The notes: generated from the sequence alone by a model not told the origin. A DNA stretch of 64,000 nucleotides from Poriferisodalis sp965221945 (GCF_965221945.1 NZ_OZ244925.1:1860001-1924000), one strand, 5' to 3'; counted from the first letter of the stretch, positions 41,334-51,096 are shown. A program made the numbers and translations.

Positions 41334-42599
41334 TCAGCCCAGCAGCGACAGCGCTCGGCACTTGAGGATCGCCCGGGCGGATTGCTCCATCGCCGTCCAG
41401 GCAGGCTGATCGGCCACCTCGCCCCCCCAGCCCATCTGTGCCAACCGCTCGGTGAGCCGCATGTCGCCGGCACCCACATCGGCCCGAGCGAGCCAGCCGG
41501 TGGCAGCCTGGACGTCGCGTACTGCCGATCTTCGGGTCTCGGTCCACAGTTGGGGGTCGGCATCAGGCAACGGGTCGGCGGGGATGGCAACAATCATTGC
41601 CCTGGCGGTGTTGCGCCAGTGGCGGGCGATCTCGACCGGTACCGCTGCGGGCCACACCGGCATCAGGTTGTGCTCGACGCTGCGGTCGTCGGCCGAGGCC
41701 CCTTCGATCACGCTGATGTCGACCTTGCTGAGCGCGGTCGCCGCCGCTGTTGTGGCCCGCACGTCGGGTCGAGGCGGCGTGAGCCTGGCGCGCAGCTCGG
41801 CGAATGCTCCTGCGCCGTCGGGACCTGACATCCACGAGATGAAGTCGCTGCGGGCACGTGCACGGAACATCGGCGCAGCGAACGTCTCGGCCCACCATTC
41901 CACCGGCCGCAGCATGGCCGCCGTGCGGGGATCGAATTCCTCCCAGTCTCGGGCGTGCTCTTCCGACCGGAAGAGGTTCATGCCCGCTCAGCGGAACGGC
42001 CGGTTGGCGGCGTCTCCCCCGACAGGGCTGCGGGTGTAGCCGACCATCGTCGGCGGATCGATCGAGAGGATCTCTTCGTCGCGCATCTCGATCCGCAGCG
42101 GTTCGCCGCCCAGCAGGCACGGCGCATCCACCCTCACGGTGCGGCCACCGAACAGCCAGCGGCATGCCAATGCCTCGAAGCCGCACTGGGCAAACCAACG
42201 CTGTTCGCCGTCGACGCTCACTCGATATTGGGTGGGCTGGTTGTTGAACGGCGGGAACGACGCGATCCAGTCGGTGCCGGGATGCATCCAGCCCGGTGTG
42301 AGGTCGATGATCCGGGCGATCACGGCCTTTGTACGCATCGGCTCGACGCCCAATGTCCGGGCAAGTTCGGCGTAGTGCGGGGCCACGCCAGTAGCCACGA
42401 TCTCGCGCATGATCACGGCGTACGCGGAGTCAAGTTCTTCGAGCGGGATCTGTTCCGGATCCACCGTGTGATCTGCCACGACGCGACTGTAGGACGCCAG
42501 CTCCGAATGCGTCGAACCCGCATGAGGTACTAGCCCCAAATAATCAGGAATTTCGATGTAAAGGGGTCCACCAATTGGACCCCATATTGCGATACTCAT
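41334..42599 (-). CDS. Alkylmercury-lyase-like protein with in-frame TGA; candidate selenoprotein
   Basis: Two open segments in one frame (42599-41991 and 41987-41334) are separated only by TGA at 41988-41990; read through, they give 421 residues with the special residue at 204. The first part matches organomercurial lyase MerB: YRVSVDGEQRWFAQCGFEAL (C139 aligns with Cys96, E142 with Asp99) and RTVRVDAPCLLGGEP (C161 with Cys117). The second begins AGMNLFRSEEHARDW, matching the CHVHFFAS...DW segment of MerB, so the TGA aligns with catalytic Cys159. A hairpin starts one base after the TGA (41950-41986). Residues after about 235 are an extension I do not recognise. Start is uncertain (no clear ribosome site at 42599). 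The alternative is a nonsense pseudogene, or two genes. Confidence 0.65.
41950..41986 (-). promoter_or_regulatory. Candidate bacterial SECIS hairpin
   Basis: Starting one base after the TGA, the mRNA can fold as lower stem CGGGC/GCCCG (5 bp), internal loop AUGAAC/CAC, upper stem CUCUUCC/GGAAGAG (7 bp, perfect) and tetraloop GGUC. The apical GGUC lies 19 bases past the TGA, against 18 in E. coli fdhF, whose SECIS loop also contains GGUC. The same bases encode the conserved LFRSEE segment. Confidence 0.6.
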
Positions 42600-42652
42600 G
42601 TCAGTCGGACGCCGTCGGCGACGGCACGCATTGCTGACCTCAGGAGGCTCCG

Positions 42653-42817
42653 TTGCCCCAGGCGACCGCACAGATGCCCCGCCACCCCGGCGGGCACAGA
42701 GTCGTACCCACGCGGTCCGTCGTCGGCAGGTTTCTGTGGCGTGCCGCTAACGCCGTGAGCGTGCCCGCTCACGCAGCCAGTTCCCGGAGAAGTCGTTGCC
42801 CATCCTTCGCGTGCTGA
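42653..42817 (+). CDS. Possible upstream small ORF ahead of the surface protein
   Basis: A TTG start at 42653 follows AGGAGG by six bases, the best ribosome site in this region, and opens 54 codons (MPQATAQMPRHPGGHRVV...). It ends at 42817, overlapping the first codons of the surface-protein gene in another frame. The peptide has no recognised family. It might couple translation to the big gene, or be chance. Confidence 0.25.
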   Translation: MPQATAQMPRHPGGHRVVPTRSVVGRFLWRAANAVSVPAHAASSRRSRCPSFAC

Positions 42818-45800
42818 GCCGGTGCCACAGCCGGAGCCTCGGAACTCGTGTCGCAGTGTTTCGCCGCGACGCGAGCCGCCGACGGTTCCGTCGTTCGGGT
42901 GCAGTTGCATCCGTCGTCATGGCCGCGGCGTCGCTGGCGGTCATTTCGCCGCCGGCGACCGCGCCCGCTGCCGCGGTCCAGGTGGTACCGCTCAACGCCA
43001 CGTGCTCCCAGCTGAACGCCATGGTCGGACGTCCGACGAACGCCCACATCGTCGGCAGGGGCGTCCGATTCGTGTCGGACCCGGGTTCGGACAACCGTTA
43101 CACCACCGGCGAGACGATCAGCATCGTGGTGGAACTCAGTCTGAACGTCAGATTCAACGTTCGAACGGACCTCAATCCAGATGCCGAACCGTTGTCGGTC
43201 GACTTCATGCTCGGAGGGAACGCTCCAGCCAACCTGAGGAAGGCAGTGGCGACGCCGGCAAGGGGTGAAGGCACGAATCGGCTGAACTTCGAATACACGG
43301 TGCAATCGGGTGACACGCACCAGAACACCGGAGACCTTTGGATCCCCGAGAACTCGGTCAGGGCCGAGGACCACGCGCGCACGTTCGGCGGTACCAGCGA
43401 TATCAACACCGTGGGCCGTGGGGTGCCGCATCAGTCAATTAGCGGACCCTGCGGCGGCTCAAACCTGGAACACTCGGCGGTGTTCCATCCCCGGTCGACA
43501 GGCTCGCCGACGATCGTCAGCAGGCCAAAGATCATGAGCGAGCCGATCGACGGCGACACCTACTACGCAGGCGAGGAGATCTGGGTCCGGATCGAGTACA
43601 GCGAGCCGGTCACCGTGACCGGCACGCCGACACTCACGCTCGACGTGGGCGGGTCGAACAAGGAAGCCAGATTCGTATGCACCGGTCACAGAGACACAAA
43701 CTGTGCTGACAGCAACAACGTCCCGCTGAGCAACGACCCGCCGAACAACGACCCGCGGCGGCGCTCCAGCATGACTCGATTGCTCTTCGCTTACACAGTC
43801 ACGGCCAGTGATTCGACGTCAACCACTGACCCTGACGACATTGAAGGCATCAGCGTCGCTTGGGGCAGCCTGAGCGGCGGCTCGATCACCGCTATGGACA
43901 ACGGAGTGCGAGCCACGCTCCACCACGATGAACTCGAAGCACAAGCTGATCTGCGTGCTGTCGACCGCGACATGGATGGCGAAATCGACGGCGGCGACCC
44001 CACAGTGGCCAGGCACCTCGTCGATGGCAGTCGCGGGCCCCTCACGTCGCAGGAATTGCAGGACACGTCCAACCCGACCTTCGTTTCGAGCTACACCACC
44101 CGTGTCGTCAGCGAGCCCGCCACCGGCACAACTCTCCACGAGGGCGAATACGTGGTGGTGCGGGCCGACTTCAGCGAGGCCGTGTTCGTCGACGACACCC
44201 GGCTCGAGTTGCCCATCCAGATTTTCAACTGCCACAACGACGACTTCAGGCACCGCAATCAATTGAGCGGCACAGACTTGGATACCTACGACACCGGTCT
44301 TGTAGAGCTCGGCTGCCTTGACAACCTCCAAGATCGGAATCGGGTCAGTCCCACGTTGAAGTACGCCAAGTACCTCCCAGGTTCGGGGCACACGCGGCTG
44401 CTGTTCTATTACCAAGTCACGAACGATGACAAGGACCGCGATGGCATCATCGTGCCCTCTGGCCGTTTCACCTACGACGGCGGCAAGCCGATCGACGAGA
44501 ACAACCAGAACATCTTCCGAGCCGCCGACGGCGGAACGCTCTACACCCACTACTCCGATGTCTTCGAGAAACCGCTGAAGTACCAACGGGTCGATGGCAA
44601 GGCTGTTGCAGGCCCGCCCATCATCCAGGCGCTCGAGGTCACGAGCATGCCGTTGTCCGGCGACAGCGACCCCCCTGACACCTACGGCTTCGGCGAGACC
44701 ATCAAAGTCAAGGTGACGTTCAACCAGGCCGTACGGGTGACTGGAACGCCGAAACTGACCCTCAACCTCGGCGGCGAGCCCGAGGACGCGACATATGAGT
44801 CAGGCGACGATTCGAGGCAGCTGTTCTTTGACTACACAGTCAAGGCCGGGGACTTGGATACGAACGGCATCAGCATCGACGCGGACAGCTTGAAGGCGAA
44901 TGACAGCACCAATGGCACGATCAAGGAGCTAGACGAGGAACGGCAGGATGCACCACTGGATCACCACGCGCTCGGAACGCAGGGGGGACACAAGGTCGAC
45001 GCCATGGCGCCGACCATCACGGACCTGAGCATCAGCAGCGACCCGCCCAACGGGGGCACCTACTACGGCGTCGGCTCCTATATCGACATCAAGGTGACGT
45101 ACGACGACCCAGTTGAGGTCACGGGCAACCCATCGCTCGAAATCGACTTCGGCTCCAGTACCCAGCCGGACCCCAGGACGGCCGACTTCAACCAGCAGGC
45201 AAGCAACGAAGACAACAACAACCGGACCATCGTCTTCCGCTACAACGTCATCGGGCCCGACGACGACCCCGACGGCATCCGGGTTCCAGCAGGGAGCATC
45301 GCCGGCACCATCCAGAGCACCAGTCAGAATCCGATCCCGGCCGATCGAGACTTCGATGAGCACGAGCTGCGGACCCAATCGGGGCATCGGGTCGAGACGA
45401 TTGCGCCGTCCGTGGAGGCCATCGCGTTCGTCACGAGCGGATCGGACTGCGACGCATCCACGTTGCTTGTCGGCGAGTACATCTGCGTCGCCGTCACCTT
45501 CGACACAGATGACGACGCAAACGACTCCAACGATGACGGCGACGTCCCGCTGACGGGATCGACCCGGGACCGCGCCATCTGGGTTGACACGACAAACGGG
45601 ACACCATCGATCGAACTAGACGTCGGTGGCGCTCTCAAGGACGCGACCTACCACAGCGGCTCCGGCAGCGGCAACCGGCTGGTATTCAGGTACCAGGTCG
45701 AATCCGGACTCACCGACAGTGACGGTGTCAGCATTGATGCGGGCAACATCGAGCTCAGCGGCGGTGTCATCACCGACACTGCGGGCAACGAGACCCTGCG

Positions 45801-48800
45801 ACAGCACGATGCCATCGACGACGCCGACGGCCCGAGCGTCGACTCGGTGGTGCCCGAAATCACCGGCGGGCCGCGTATCTCGAGCGATCCGCCGAACAGC
45901 GGCCCCCCAGACAACAACGACACCTACGGCGATGGCGACGAAATCACCTTCGAAGTCGACTTCAGCGAAGACGTGGAGCGCTCAGGCACGCCGCTGCTGC
46001 GGTTCCAGATCGGCGACGACCAGGACAATCCTGCGGACAACAACCGCAACGCCCGGTACAAGGAATCATCCGCAGGCTGCACCGAGGCCGACACCACCAA
46101 CACCTGCACATTGACGTTCAGCTACACCGTCGGCTCCAACGACGATGACAACGACGGCATCAGCGTTGATCTGGATACCGGTGCCGGTGAGACCACCGCA
46201 ATCTCCGGCACCATCAAGGACCGAACGGGCAATCCGGCTGACTTGGGCCACAGCGCACTCGGTGACGACGGCGGCCACAAGGTGGACGCGCAGCCGCCGC
46301 GCGTCAGCACGGTCGAGATCACTTCTACTGCGCCGCAGCTCAACAACACCTACTACAAGCTCGGGGACATCATCACGGTCGAGGTGACATTCGACGACCC
46401 GATCGAGGTGACGCTCGACGACACCGACGCCGATTTGGATGATGATCCGCGCATCGCCCTGCGGATGCGCTCGGGCACCGAGTACGCCGACTACATCAGG
46501 CTCGACGGCGACAACACCATGGTCTTCGAGTACGCGGTCGAGAACGACGATCTGGACACGGACGGCATCGGCATCCCCTCCAACGCAATTCAACTGAGGG
46601 ACGCGACTCTTGCCGACCCACAAGACAACCCTGCGATCATCACCCACATAGGCCTTGACGACGACCCAGACAACCAAAAGGTGGACGGCGTGCAGCCGTA
46701 CATCACGAGCGGTCCCACGATCACCAGTTCGCCGCCCAACAGTGGCTCGCCGCACAACAACGACGCGTACGGCGAGGACTCGAAGATCGTCGTCACCGTG
46801 ACATTCAATGAGCCGGTGCACATCACGTCGGCAAGCATCCCCCTGAGCATCGGAACGGACACACCCGATGCTTTGTGGGTGGCTCCGCAGGGTTACAACA
46901 GCGAGGTCGGTGTCGAGACCGCGACCTTCGAGTACACCGTCAACACCGGCGACGAAGACACCAACGGCATCAGCATCGTCGCAGACACCTTGAGTGGCGG
47001 CATCACTGACCTCGTGGGCAATGAGCCAGTGGTGAATGCACAGAGCATGCTGGAGCACCGCGGCGTCACGAACGCGAGCGGCCACGAGGTCGAGACGACG
47101 GCCCCGACCGTTTCCAGCGTCGTCATCACCTCGCCCTCCCCCGGCGGCGATCAGACGTATCACCTCGGCGACGCGATCATGGTCACCGTCACATTTGACG
47201 AGAAGGTCATCGTCAGCGGCACACCGAAAATCACGCTCGACATCGCCAGCGGGGACCAAAACGCGTCCTACGAGTCCGGCTCCGGTACGAGTGCTTTGGT
47301 ATTTACGTATCGCGTCGTCGCCACCGACATGGACAGCGATGGCGTCGGCATCACTCAGAACAGCCTCTTCCTGGACGGCGGCACCATCACCGACCTGCCG
47401 GGCAACATCGCAGAACTCGATCACACCGCGGTGCCTGACGATGCCAATCACAAGGTGAATGGCAGCCTGCAACCACGCGGCCCGTGGGTCATGCAAGCCC
47501 CCACGATCACCAGCAGCCCAGACAAGCTCGATACCTACAGCAAGGGCGAGCACATCGTCCTCGAAGTGATGTTCAGCGAGGATGTCACCGTCAGCGGCCG
47601 GCCGTACTTGCCGTTGGTAGTCGGCACCGAAACCGTCGAGGCCAGGTATCTCTCGGGCTCCAGGACGGACAAGATTCGATTCCAATACACCGTCGGGGAC
47701 ACCAATGCAGGCCCGGCGGACGTGATGGACGGTGACGGCGTCAGCGTGAACGCCGTGAGCATCAACAAGAACGGCGGCAACATTGTTGCGGAGACGGGTG
47801 GCAAGGAAGCCGTCCTCACCGTGCCGGAACTCACCCACCAATCGGCCCACCAAGTCGATGGCGTGGCGCCAAGCGTCAACAGCGGCAGTCCCCGTATCAC
47901 CAGCACACCGCCGCCGAACAGTGACGACACCTACGGCAAGGGCGACACGATTGAAGTCAGCATCGACTTCGACGAGCCCGTGCTGGTCAGTGGCACACCA
48001 CTGGTCACGCTCACCATCGGCACGTCGCCGAAGCAGGCCCGCTTGGCCGGCCCCTCGAACATCGATCCCGCCGTCGGCGCCACCACCCTGACGTTCAGCT
48101 ACACGGTCCAACCCGGCGACCTGGACGACAATGGCGTCAGCATCGCAGCGAACAAGCTGTCCGGGACCATCACGGACCTCGTCGACAATCCCGCCGACCG
48201 TGATCACGAGGGAATGCCGGACAACATCGGGCACAAGGTCGACGGTGGGCCTCGCACGACGAACCCGCCCGGGAACGGGAACAGCGGAGGCGACGACAGT
48301 GGCGGCGGGTTCCCCGCCTCTGACGACAGTGACAGCGGCGAAGGTAACCCGGGCATACGCGTCGAGCGCATCGGTGGCAACGACCGCTTCGAGACAGCCC
48401 AGCTCATCGCTGAGCGGTACGCCCGCGAGATAGCGCGTGACAAGTCGCTGCCCGTCAACGAGCGCAAGATCACCACTGTCATCATCGCTTCGGGTCGTGC
48501 CTTCCCCGATGCGCTGACTGCATCGGCGCTGACTCGCACACCGCTCAGCTCGATCGTGCTCTCCAGCCCAGCACTCGCCGGATCGAAGAATGCCCCGCTC
48601 CTGCTCACCGAGCCACACGAGCTGCCCGAGTTCACCAAGGAATTCCTGGTCGAGTTCGAGATAGCGCACGTGTACATCGTCGGCGGGCCCGCGGCCGTGT
48701 CGACCGACGTCGAGGCTGCGATTGCCGCGTTGCCGTCGGTGGTCAGCGTAATCCGCTTCGGTGGCGCCGATCGCTACGGGACCTCCGTCGAAATCGCCGC

Positions 48801-49443
48801 GGAAGTGATCGCTACCTCAGGCGGCGCCGCGCAATTCTGCGGGTCTTCGCTTCGCACCGCCCTGCTGGCGACCGGCAGGGACTTCGCGGATGCGCTTGCG
48901 CTCGCGCCCATCGCAGCCACAGGGCCGCATCCGCTCCTGCTGACCCACACCGACCGACTGCCCGACAGCGTGCGCGCATTCTTCACCGCTGCGCTTGCTG
49001 TCGGCAGCATCGAGCAGATCATTGTGGCCGGCGGGCCGGGCGCTGTTTCTGAAGACGTCGTCAACGAGCTGACCAATCTTGGTTTCACCGTCGTCCGCGT
49101 CGGCGGCGTCGATCGTTATGACACCTCAGTACGCATGGCTCGATTCGCACTTCGGTCTGGTGTCAACGGCGCGGGCACGTGCCTCGACAACAACCGCGTC
49201 GCTCTCGCCACCGGTCTGGTGTACGCAGACGGTCTGTCAGGCGGCCCGCTCATCGCCCGCTTGGACGGCGCCACCATCCTCGTGAAGCCCAACGAAGTAC
49301 CGCACCTCGTCGACAACTTCTTGGCATGGCACCGCCTGGATCACACCGACCTAACGCTGACGGTGTTCGGCGGCCCTGCTGCGATTTCCTACGAGGTGGT
49401 CGGCATGGCCAGGGAGTCGGCCAAGCGTGGTCTGCGGCGCTGA
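42796..49443 (+). CDS. Giant secreted repeat protein with three cell-wall-binding (CWB2) domains
   Basis: Protein of 2215 residues. A TTG start at 42796 follows GGAGA by five bases. A basic n-region and hydrophobic stretch (GAVASVVMAAASLAVISPPA) ending APAAA form a signal peptide. Then come about twelve related beta-rich repeats (residues 70-1810), each with a TYxxGExIxVxVTFxExVxVxGTPxLxLxxG strand pattern, an LxFxYTVxxxDxDxxGISI segment and an HKVD ending. A Gly/Asp/Ser linker (about 1815-1850) leads to three CWB2 repeats (RIGGNDRFETAQLIAERYAR; VIRFGGADRYGTSVEIA; VVRVGGVDRYDTSVRMA), the domain that attaches S-layer and other surface proteins to the wall. The Asp-rich repeats suggest calcium binding. 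Probably an adhesin or surface-layer protein (inference). Confidence 0.88.
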   Translation: MPILRVLSRCHSRSLGTRVAVFRRDASRRRFRRSGAVASVVMAAASLAVISPPATAPAAAVQVVPLNATCSQLNAMVGRPTNAHIVGRGVRFVSDPGSDNRYTTGETISIVVELSLNVRFNVRTDLNPDAEPLSVDFMLGGNAPANLRKAVATPARGEGTNRLNFEYTVQSGDTHQNTGDLWIPENSVRAEDHARTFGGTSDINTVGRGVPHQSISGPCGGSNLEHSAVFHPRSTGSPTIVSRPKIMSEPIDGDTYYAGEEIWVRIEYSEPVTVTGTPTLTLDVGGSNKEARFVCTGHRDTNCADSNNVPLSNDPPNNDPRRRSSMTRLLFAYTVTASDSTSTTDPDDIEGISVAWGSLSGGSITAMDNGVRATLHHDELEAQADLRAVDRDMDGEIDGGDPTVARHLVDGSRGPLTSQELQDTSNPTFVSSYTTRVVSEPATGTTLHEGEYVVVRADFSEAVFVDDTRLELPIQIFNCHNDDFRHRNQLSGTDLDTYDTGLVELGCLDNLQDRNRVSPTLKYAKYLPGSGHTRLLFYYQVTNDDKDRDGIIVPSGRFTYDGGKPIDENNQNIFRAADGGTLYTHYSDVFEKPLKYQRVDGKAVAGPPIIQALEVTSMPLSGDSDPPDTYGFGETIKVKVTFNQAVRVTGTPKLTLNLGGEPEDATYESGDDSRQLFFDYTVKAGDLDTNGISIDADSLKANDSTNGTIKELDEERQDAPLDHHALGTQGGHKVDAMAPTITDLSISSDPPNGGTYYGVGSYIDIKVTYDDPVEVTGNPSLEIDFGSSTQPDPRTADFNQQASNEDNNNRTIVFRYNVIGPDDDPDGIRVPAGSIAGTIQSTSQNPIPADRDFDEHELRTQSGHRVETIAPSVEAIAFVTSGSDCDASTLLVGEYICVAVTFDTDDDANDSNDDGDVPLTGSTRDRAIWVDTTNGTPSIELDVGGALKDATYHSGSGSGNRLVFRYQVESGLTDSDGVSIDAGNIELSGGVITDTAGNETLRQHDAIDDADGPSVDSVVPEITGGPRISSDPPNSGPPDNNDTYGDGDEITFEVDFSEDVERSGTPLLRFQIGDDQDNPADNNRNARYKESSAGCTEADTTNTCTLTFSYTVGSNDDDNDGISVDLDTGAGETTAISGTIKDRTGNPADLGHSALGDDGGHKVDAQPPRVSTVEITSTAPQLNNTYYKLGDIITVEVTFDDPIEVTLDDTDADLDDDPRIALRMRSGTEYADYIRLDGDNTMVFEYAVENDDLDTDGIGIPSNAIQLRDATLADPQDNPAIITHIGLDDDPDNQKVDGVQPYITSGPTITSSPPNSGSPHNNDAYGEDSKIVVTVTFNEPVHITSASIPLSIGTDTPDALWVAPQGYNSEVGVETATFEYTVNTGDEDTNGISIVADTLSGGITDLVGNEPVVNAQSMLEHRGVTNASGHEVETTAPTVSSVVITSPSPGGDQTYHLGDAIMVTVTFDEKVIVSGTPKITLDIASGDQNASYESGSGTSALVFTYRVVATDMDSDGVGITQNSLFLDGGTITDLPGNIAELDHTAVPDDANHKVNGSLQPRGPWVMQAPTITSSPDKLDTYSKGEHIVLEVMFSEDVTVSGRPYLPLVVGTETVEARYLSGSRTDKIRFQYTVGDTNAGPADVMDGDGVSVNAVSINKNGGNIVAETGGKEAVLTVPELTHQSAHQVDGVAPSVNSGSPRITSTPPPNSDDTYGKGDTIEVSIDFDEPVLVSGTPLVTLTIGTSPKQARLAGPSNIDPAVGATTLTFSYTVQPGDLDDNGVSIAANKLSGTITDLVDNPADRDHEGMPDNIGHKVDGGPRTTNPPGNGNSGGDDSGGGFPASDDSDSGEGNPGIRVERIGGNDRFETAQLIAERYAREIARDKSLPVNERKITTVIIASGRAFPDALTASALTRTPLSSIVLSSPALAGSKNAPLLLTEPHELPEFTKEFLVEFEIAHVYIVGGPAAVSTDVEAAIAALPSVVSVIRFGGADRYGTSVEIAAEVIATSGGAAQFCGSSLRTALLATGRDFADALALAPIAATGPHPLLLTHTDRLPDSVRAFFTAALAVGSIEQIIVAGGPGAVSEDVVNELTNLGFTVVRVGGVDRYDTSVRMARFALRSGVNGAGTCLDNNRVALATGLVYADGLSGGPLIARLDGATILVKPNEVPHLVDNFLAWHRLDHTDLTLTVFGGPAAISYEVVGMARESAKRGLRR

Positions 49444-49485
49444 GTCCGTTCCTCTCCGACTGCACCTCGCAACTAGCTTGCGATC

Positions 49486-50250
49486 ATGGTTGCCCCTGCC
49501 CCGTCCTACAACGATCTGACAGCCCCGCGCTTCGAGTCGCTCATGGAGGTGATCCGGCTGCGGCGTTCTGTTCGCAGCTTCGAACCGCCGCCCGAGCCAT
49601 TGCCCACCGACGTGCTGCGCGGGATCTGCGAGGCCGGCCGCTGGGCGCCGTCGGGAGCGAATACCCAGCCATGGCACTTGGTCGTCGCGACAGAGCGAGC
49701 CGACGTGCTGGCAGTCTCGGACGTGTTCGTGCGGCAAGCCGATCGGCTGGTGGCGCACTGCCGGGGCTTCCCCCACGTCCACAAGAAGCACTGGCTGGGA
49801 AACTCGCTGGCCATCGTGCTGCTGTTCTGCGATCCCCGCTGGGTCGACTCGTATCCCGTCAGCGACCACGACGGCTGGGCTGACGAGTACGACGCCAATA
49901 ACGAGAAGATCCTGCTGGCTTCGGTCGGCGCTGCGGCTCAGAACATGCATCTCGCGGCCGCTGCATACGGCCTCACGACTGCGTGGCTGAGCGGGGGCGG
50001 CGAGGACACGACCGCTCGGGAACTTCGGCAGTTGCTCGGCGTGCCCGAGCCGCTCACCCCGATCGCCACGATTCCGATCGGCTGGCCGCACCGGCGCGCC
50101 GAGTCGCGCTACCGCCACCCGCTCGAACAGCTCATCCACTGGGGACGCTGGGACCCCGAGCGCACGCCCGCAGACGACGCCGTGGCGACCTACGTGAGCG
50201 GTGTCCGCCGTCAGGCCATGTACCGAGGCAGCGAGACGCTCGAAGACTGA
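49486..50250 (+). CDS. Nitroreductase-family protein
   Basis: FMN-dependent oxidoreductase fold, 254 residues. LMEVIRLRRSVRSFEPPPEPLP is the classic N-terminal FMN-binding arm, followed by GRWAPSGANTQPWHLVV; the C-terminal half contains LASVGAAAQNMHLAAAAYGLTTAWL. It might reduce nitroaromatics, quinones or flavins; the substrate is unknown. The ATG at 49486 has no clear ribosome site; an ATG at 49543 would remove the first 19 residues. Confidence 0.9.
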   Translation: MVAPAPSYNDLTAPRFESLMEVIRLRRSVRSFEPPPEPLPTDVLRGICEAGRWAPSGANTQPWHLVVATERADVLAVSDVFVRQADRLVAHCRGFPHVHKKHWLGNSLAIVLLFCDPRWVDSYPVSDHDGWADEYDANNEKILLASVGAAAQNMHLAAAAYGLTTAWLSGGGEDTTARELRQLLGVPEPLTPIATIPIGWPHRRAESRYRHPLEQLIHWGRWDPERTPADDAVATYVSGVRRQAMYRGSETLED

Positions 50251-50297
50251 GCAGGCGCCCCGATGACCCGCTCGCAGCGGGGGCTGCGCCGAAGCGG

Positions 50298-50954
50298 CTA
50301 CAGCATGAAGCGGCTGACCGTGGAGCTGGCCAGCCACATCTCGATGTCACGGATGGCCTGCGTCATGGCCTGGCCGATGAGGTCCAGCTTGCGTACCTGC
50401 TCGATGCGCGGCGCGGCGTGCTCCAGCTCGGGCTTCGAGAGCAGCTCGCCGAAGATGCCACACGCATCCACGAGCGCGATGATCACGATGTCACGCGGGC
50501 TGGGGATCTCGTCGCTGAACAGCACGCCCATGATGCGCAGCTTCACTTCGCGCTCGGCCTTGCCGTCGACCGATGGGTAGCGGCGAGACCGGAACACCCA
50601 CAGGTGACGGTCGTCCTTGCGCTCGAGAATGCCCTTGTCGACCAGCCGCGCAAATGCCTCCTCGCGGATGCCATCGGCCCGAGCCGCCACGAACTCCACC
50701 CAGTAGCGCGAGTCGCTCTCGGCCTGCTGGGCCGCAATCTGGGCAAGCGTGGGGTCGAGCAGACCATCGCCGATCGGCGTCGAGTCGATCAGCATGAGCT
50801 TCTCCAGATCGGTGTCGATCCGGTTCTCCATGGCCAGATCCATGAGCACCGAACCGGCGATCACGCGGTCGAGGGTGCGCTCAGGCACATGGATCAGCTT
50901 GCCGTCGTCGTCTCGCAGCAGCAGGAGGAGAATTTCTTCGGCGAATCTCAGCAT
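50298..50954 (-). CDS. GPP34 (GOLPH3-like) family protein
   Basis: Protein of 218 residues. The N terminus RFAEEILLLLLRDDDGKLI and the VIAGSVLMDLAMENRIDTD segment are characteristic of the GPP34 domain, known from the yeast/human Golgi phosphoprotein GOLPH3, which binds phosphatidylinositol-4-phosphate, and also found in actinobacteria, where its role is unclear. Later segments KGILERKDDRHLWVFRSRRYP and VIIALVDACGIFGELLS fit the family. It converges with the nitroreductase gene. Confidence 0.85.
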   Translation of the reverse strand: MLRFAEEILLLLLRDDDGKLIHVPERTLDRVIAGSVLMDLAMENRIDTDLEKLMLIDSTPIGDGLLDPTLAQIAAQQAESDSRYWVEFVAARADGIREEAFARLVDKGILERKDDRHLWVFRSRRYPSVDGKAEREVKLRIMGVLFSDEIPSPRDIVIIALVDACGIFGELLSKPELEHAAPRIEQVRKLDLIGQAMTQAIRDIEMWLASSTVSRFML

Positions 50955-51096
50955 GGTGTGTGTTCAGCTCCCGTGCGTCTGTCTCGACCCGGCCCACATC
51001 GTGCGGCCGCGTGCCCGCAGCGTAGTGGGCCTTAGGGCCTTGCAGCCCGTATCTGGACGCTCCGATGCGAGGTGCGCCCGTCAGACATCGAGACCG

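Noticed and set aside
41334..42671. Two separate minus-strand genes (41988-42671 and 41334-41981)
   Set aside because: They are in the same frame with only TGA and two codons between them, and together align with one MerB-like protein, so one gene (selenoprotein or nonsense-broken) is the simpler reading.
46066..48669. 867-codon minus-strand open frame
   Set aside because: Antisense to the repeat surface protein; its repetitive peptide mirrors the repeats and has no motifs of its own.
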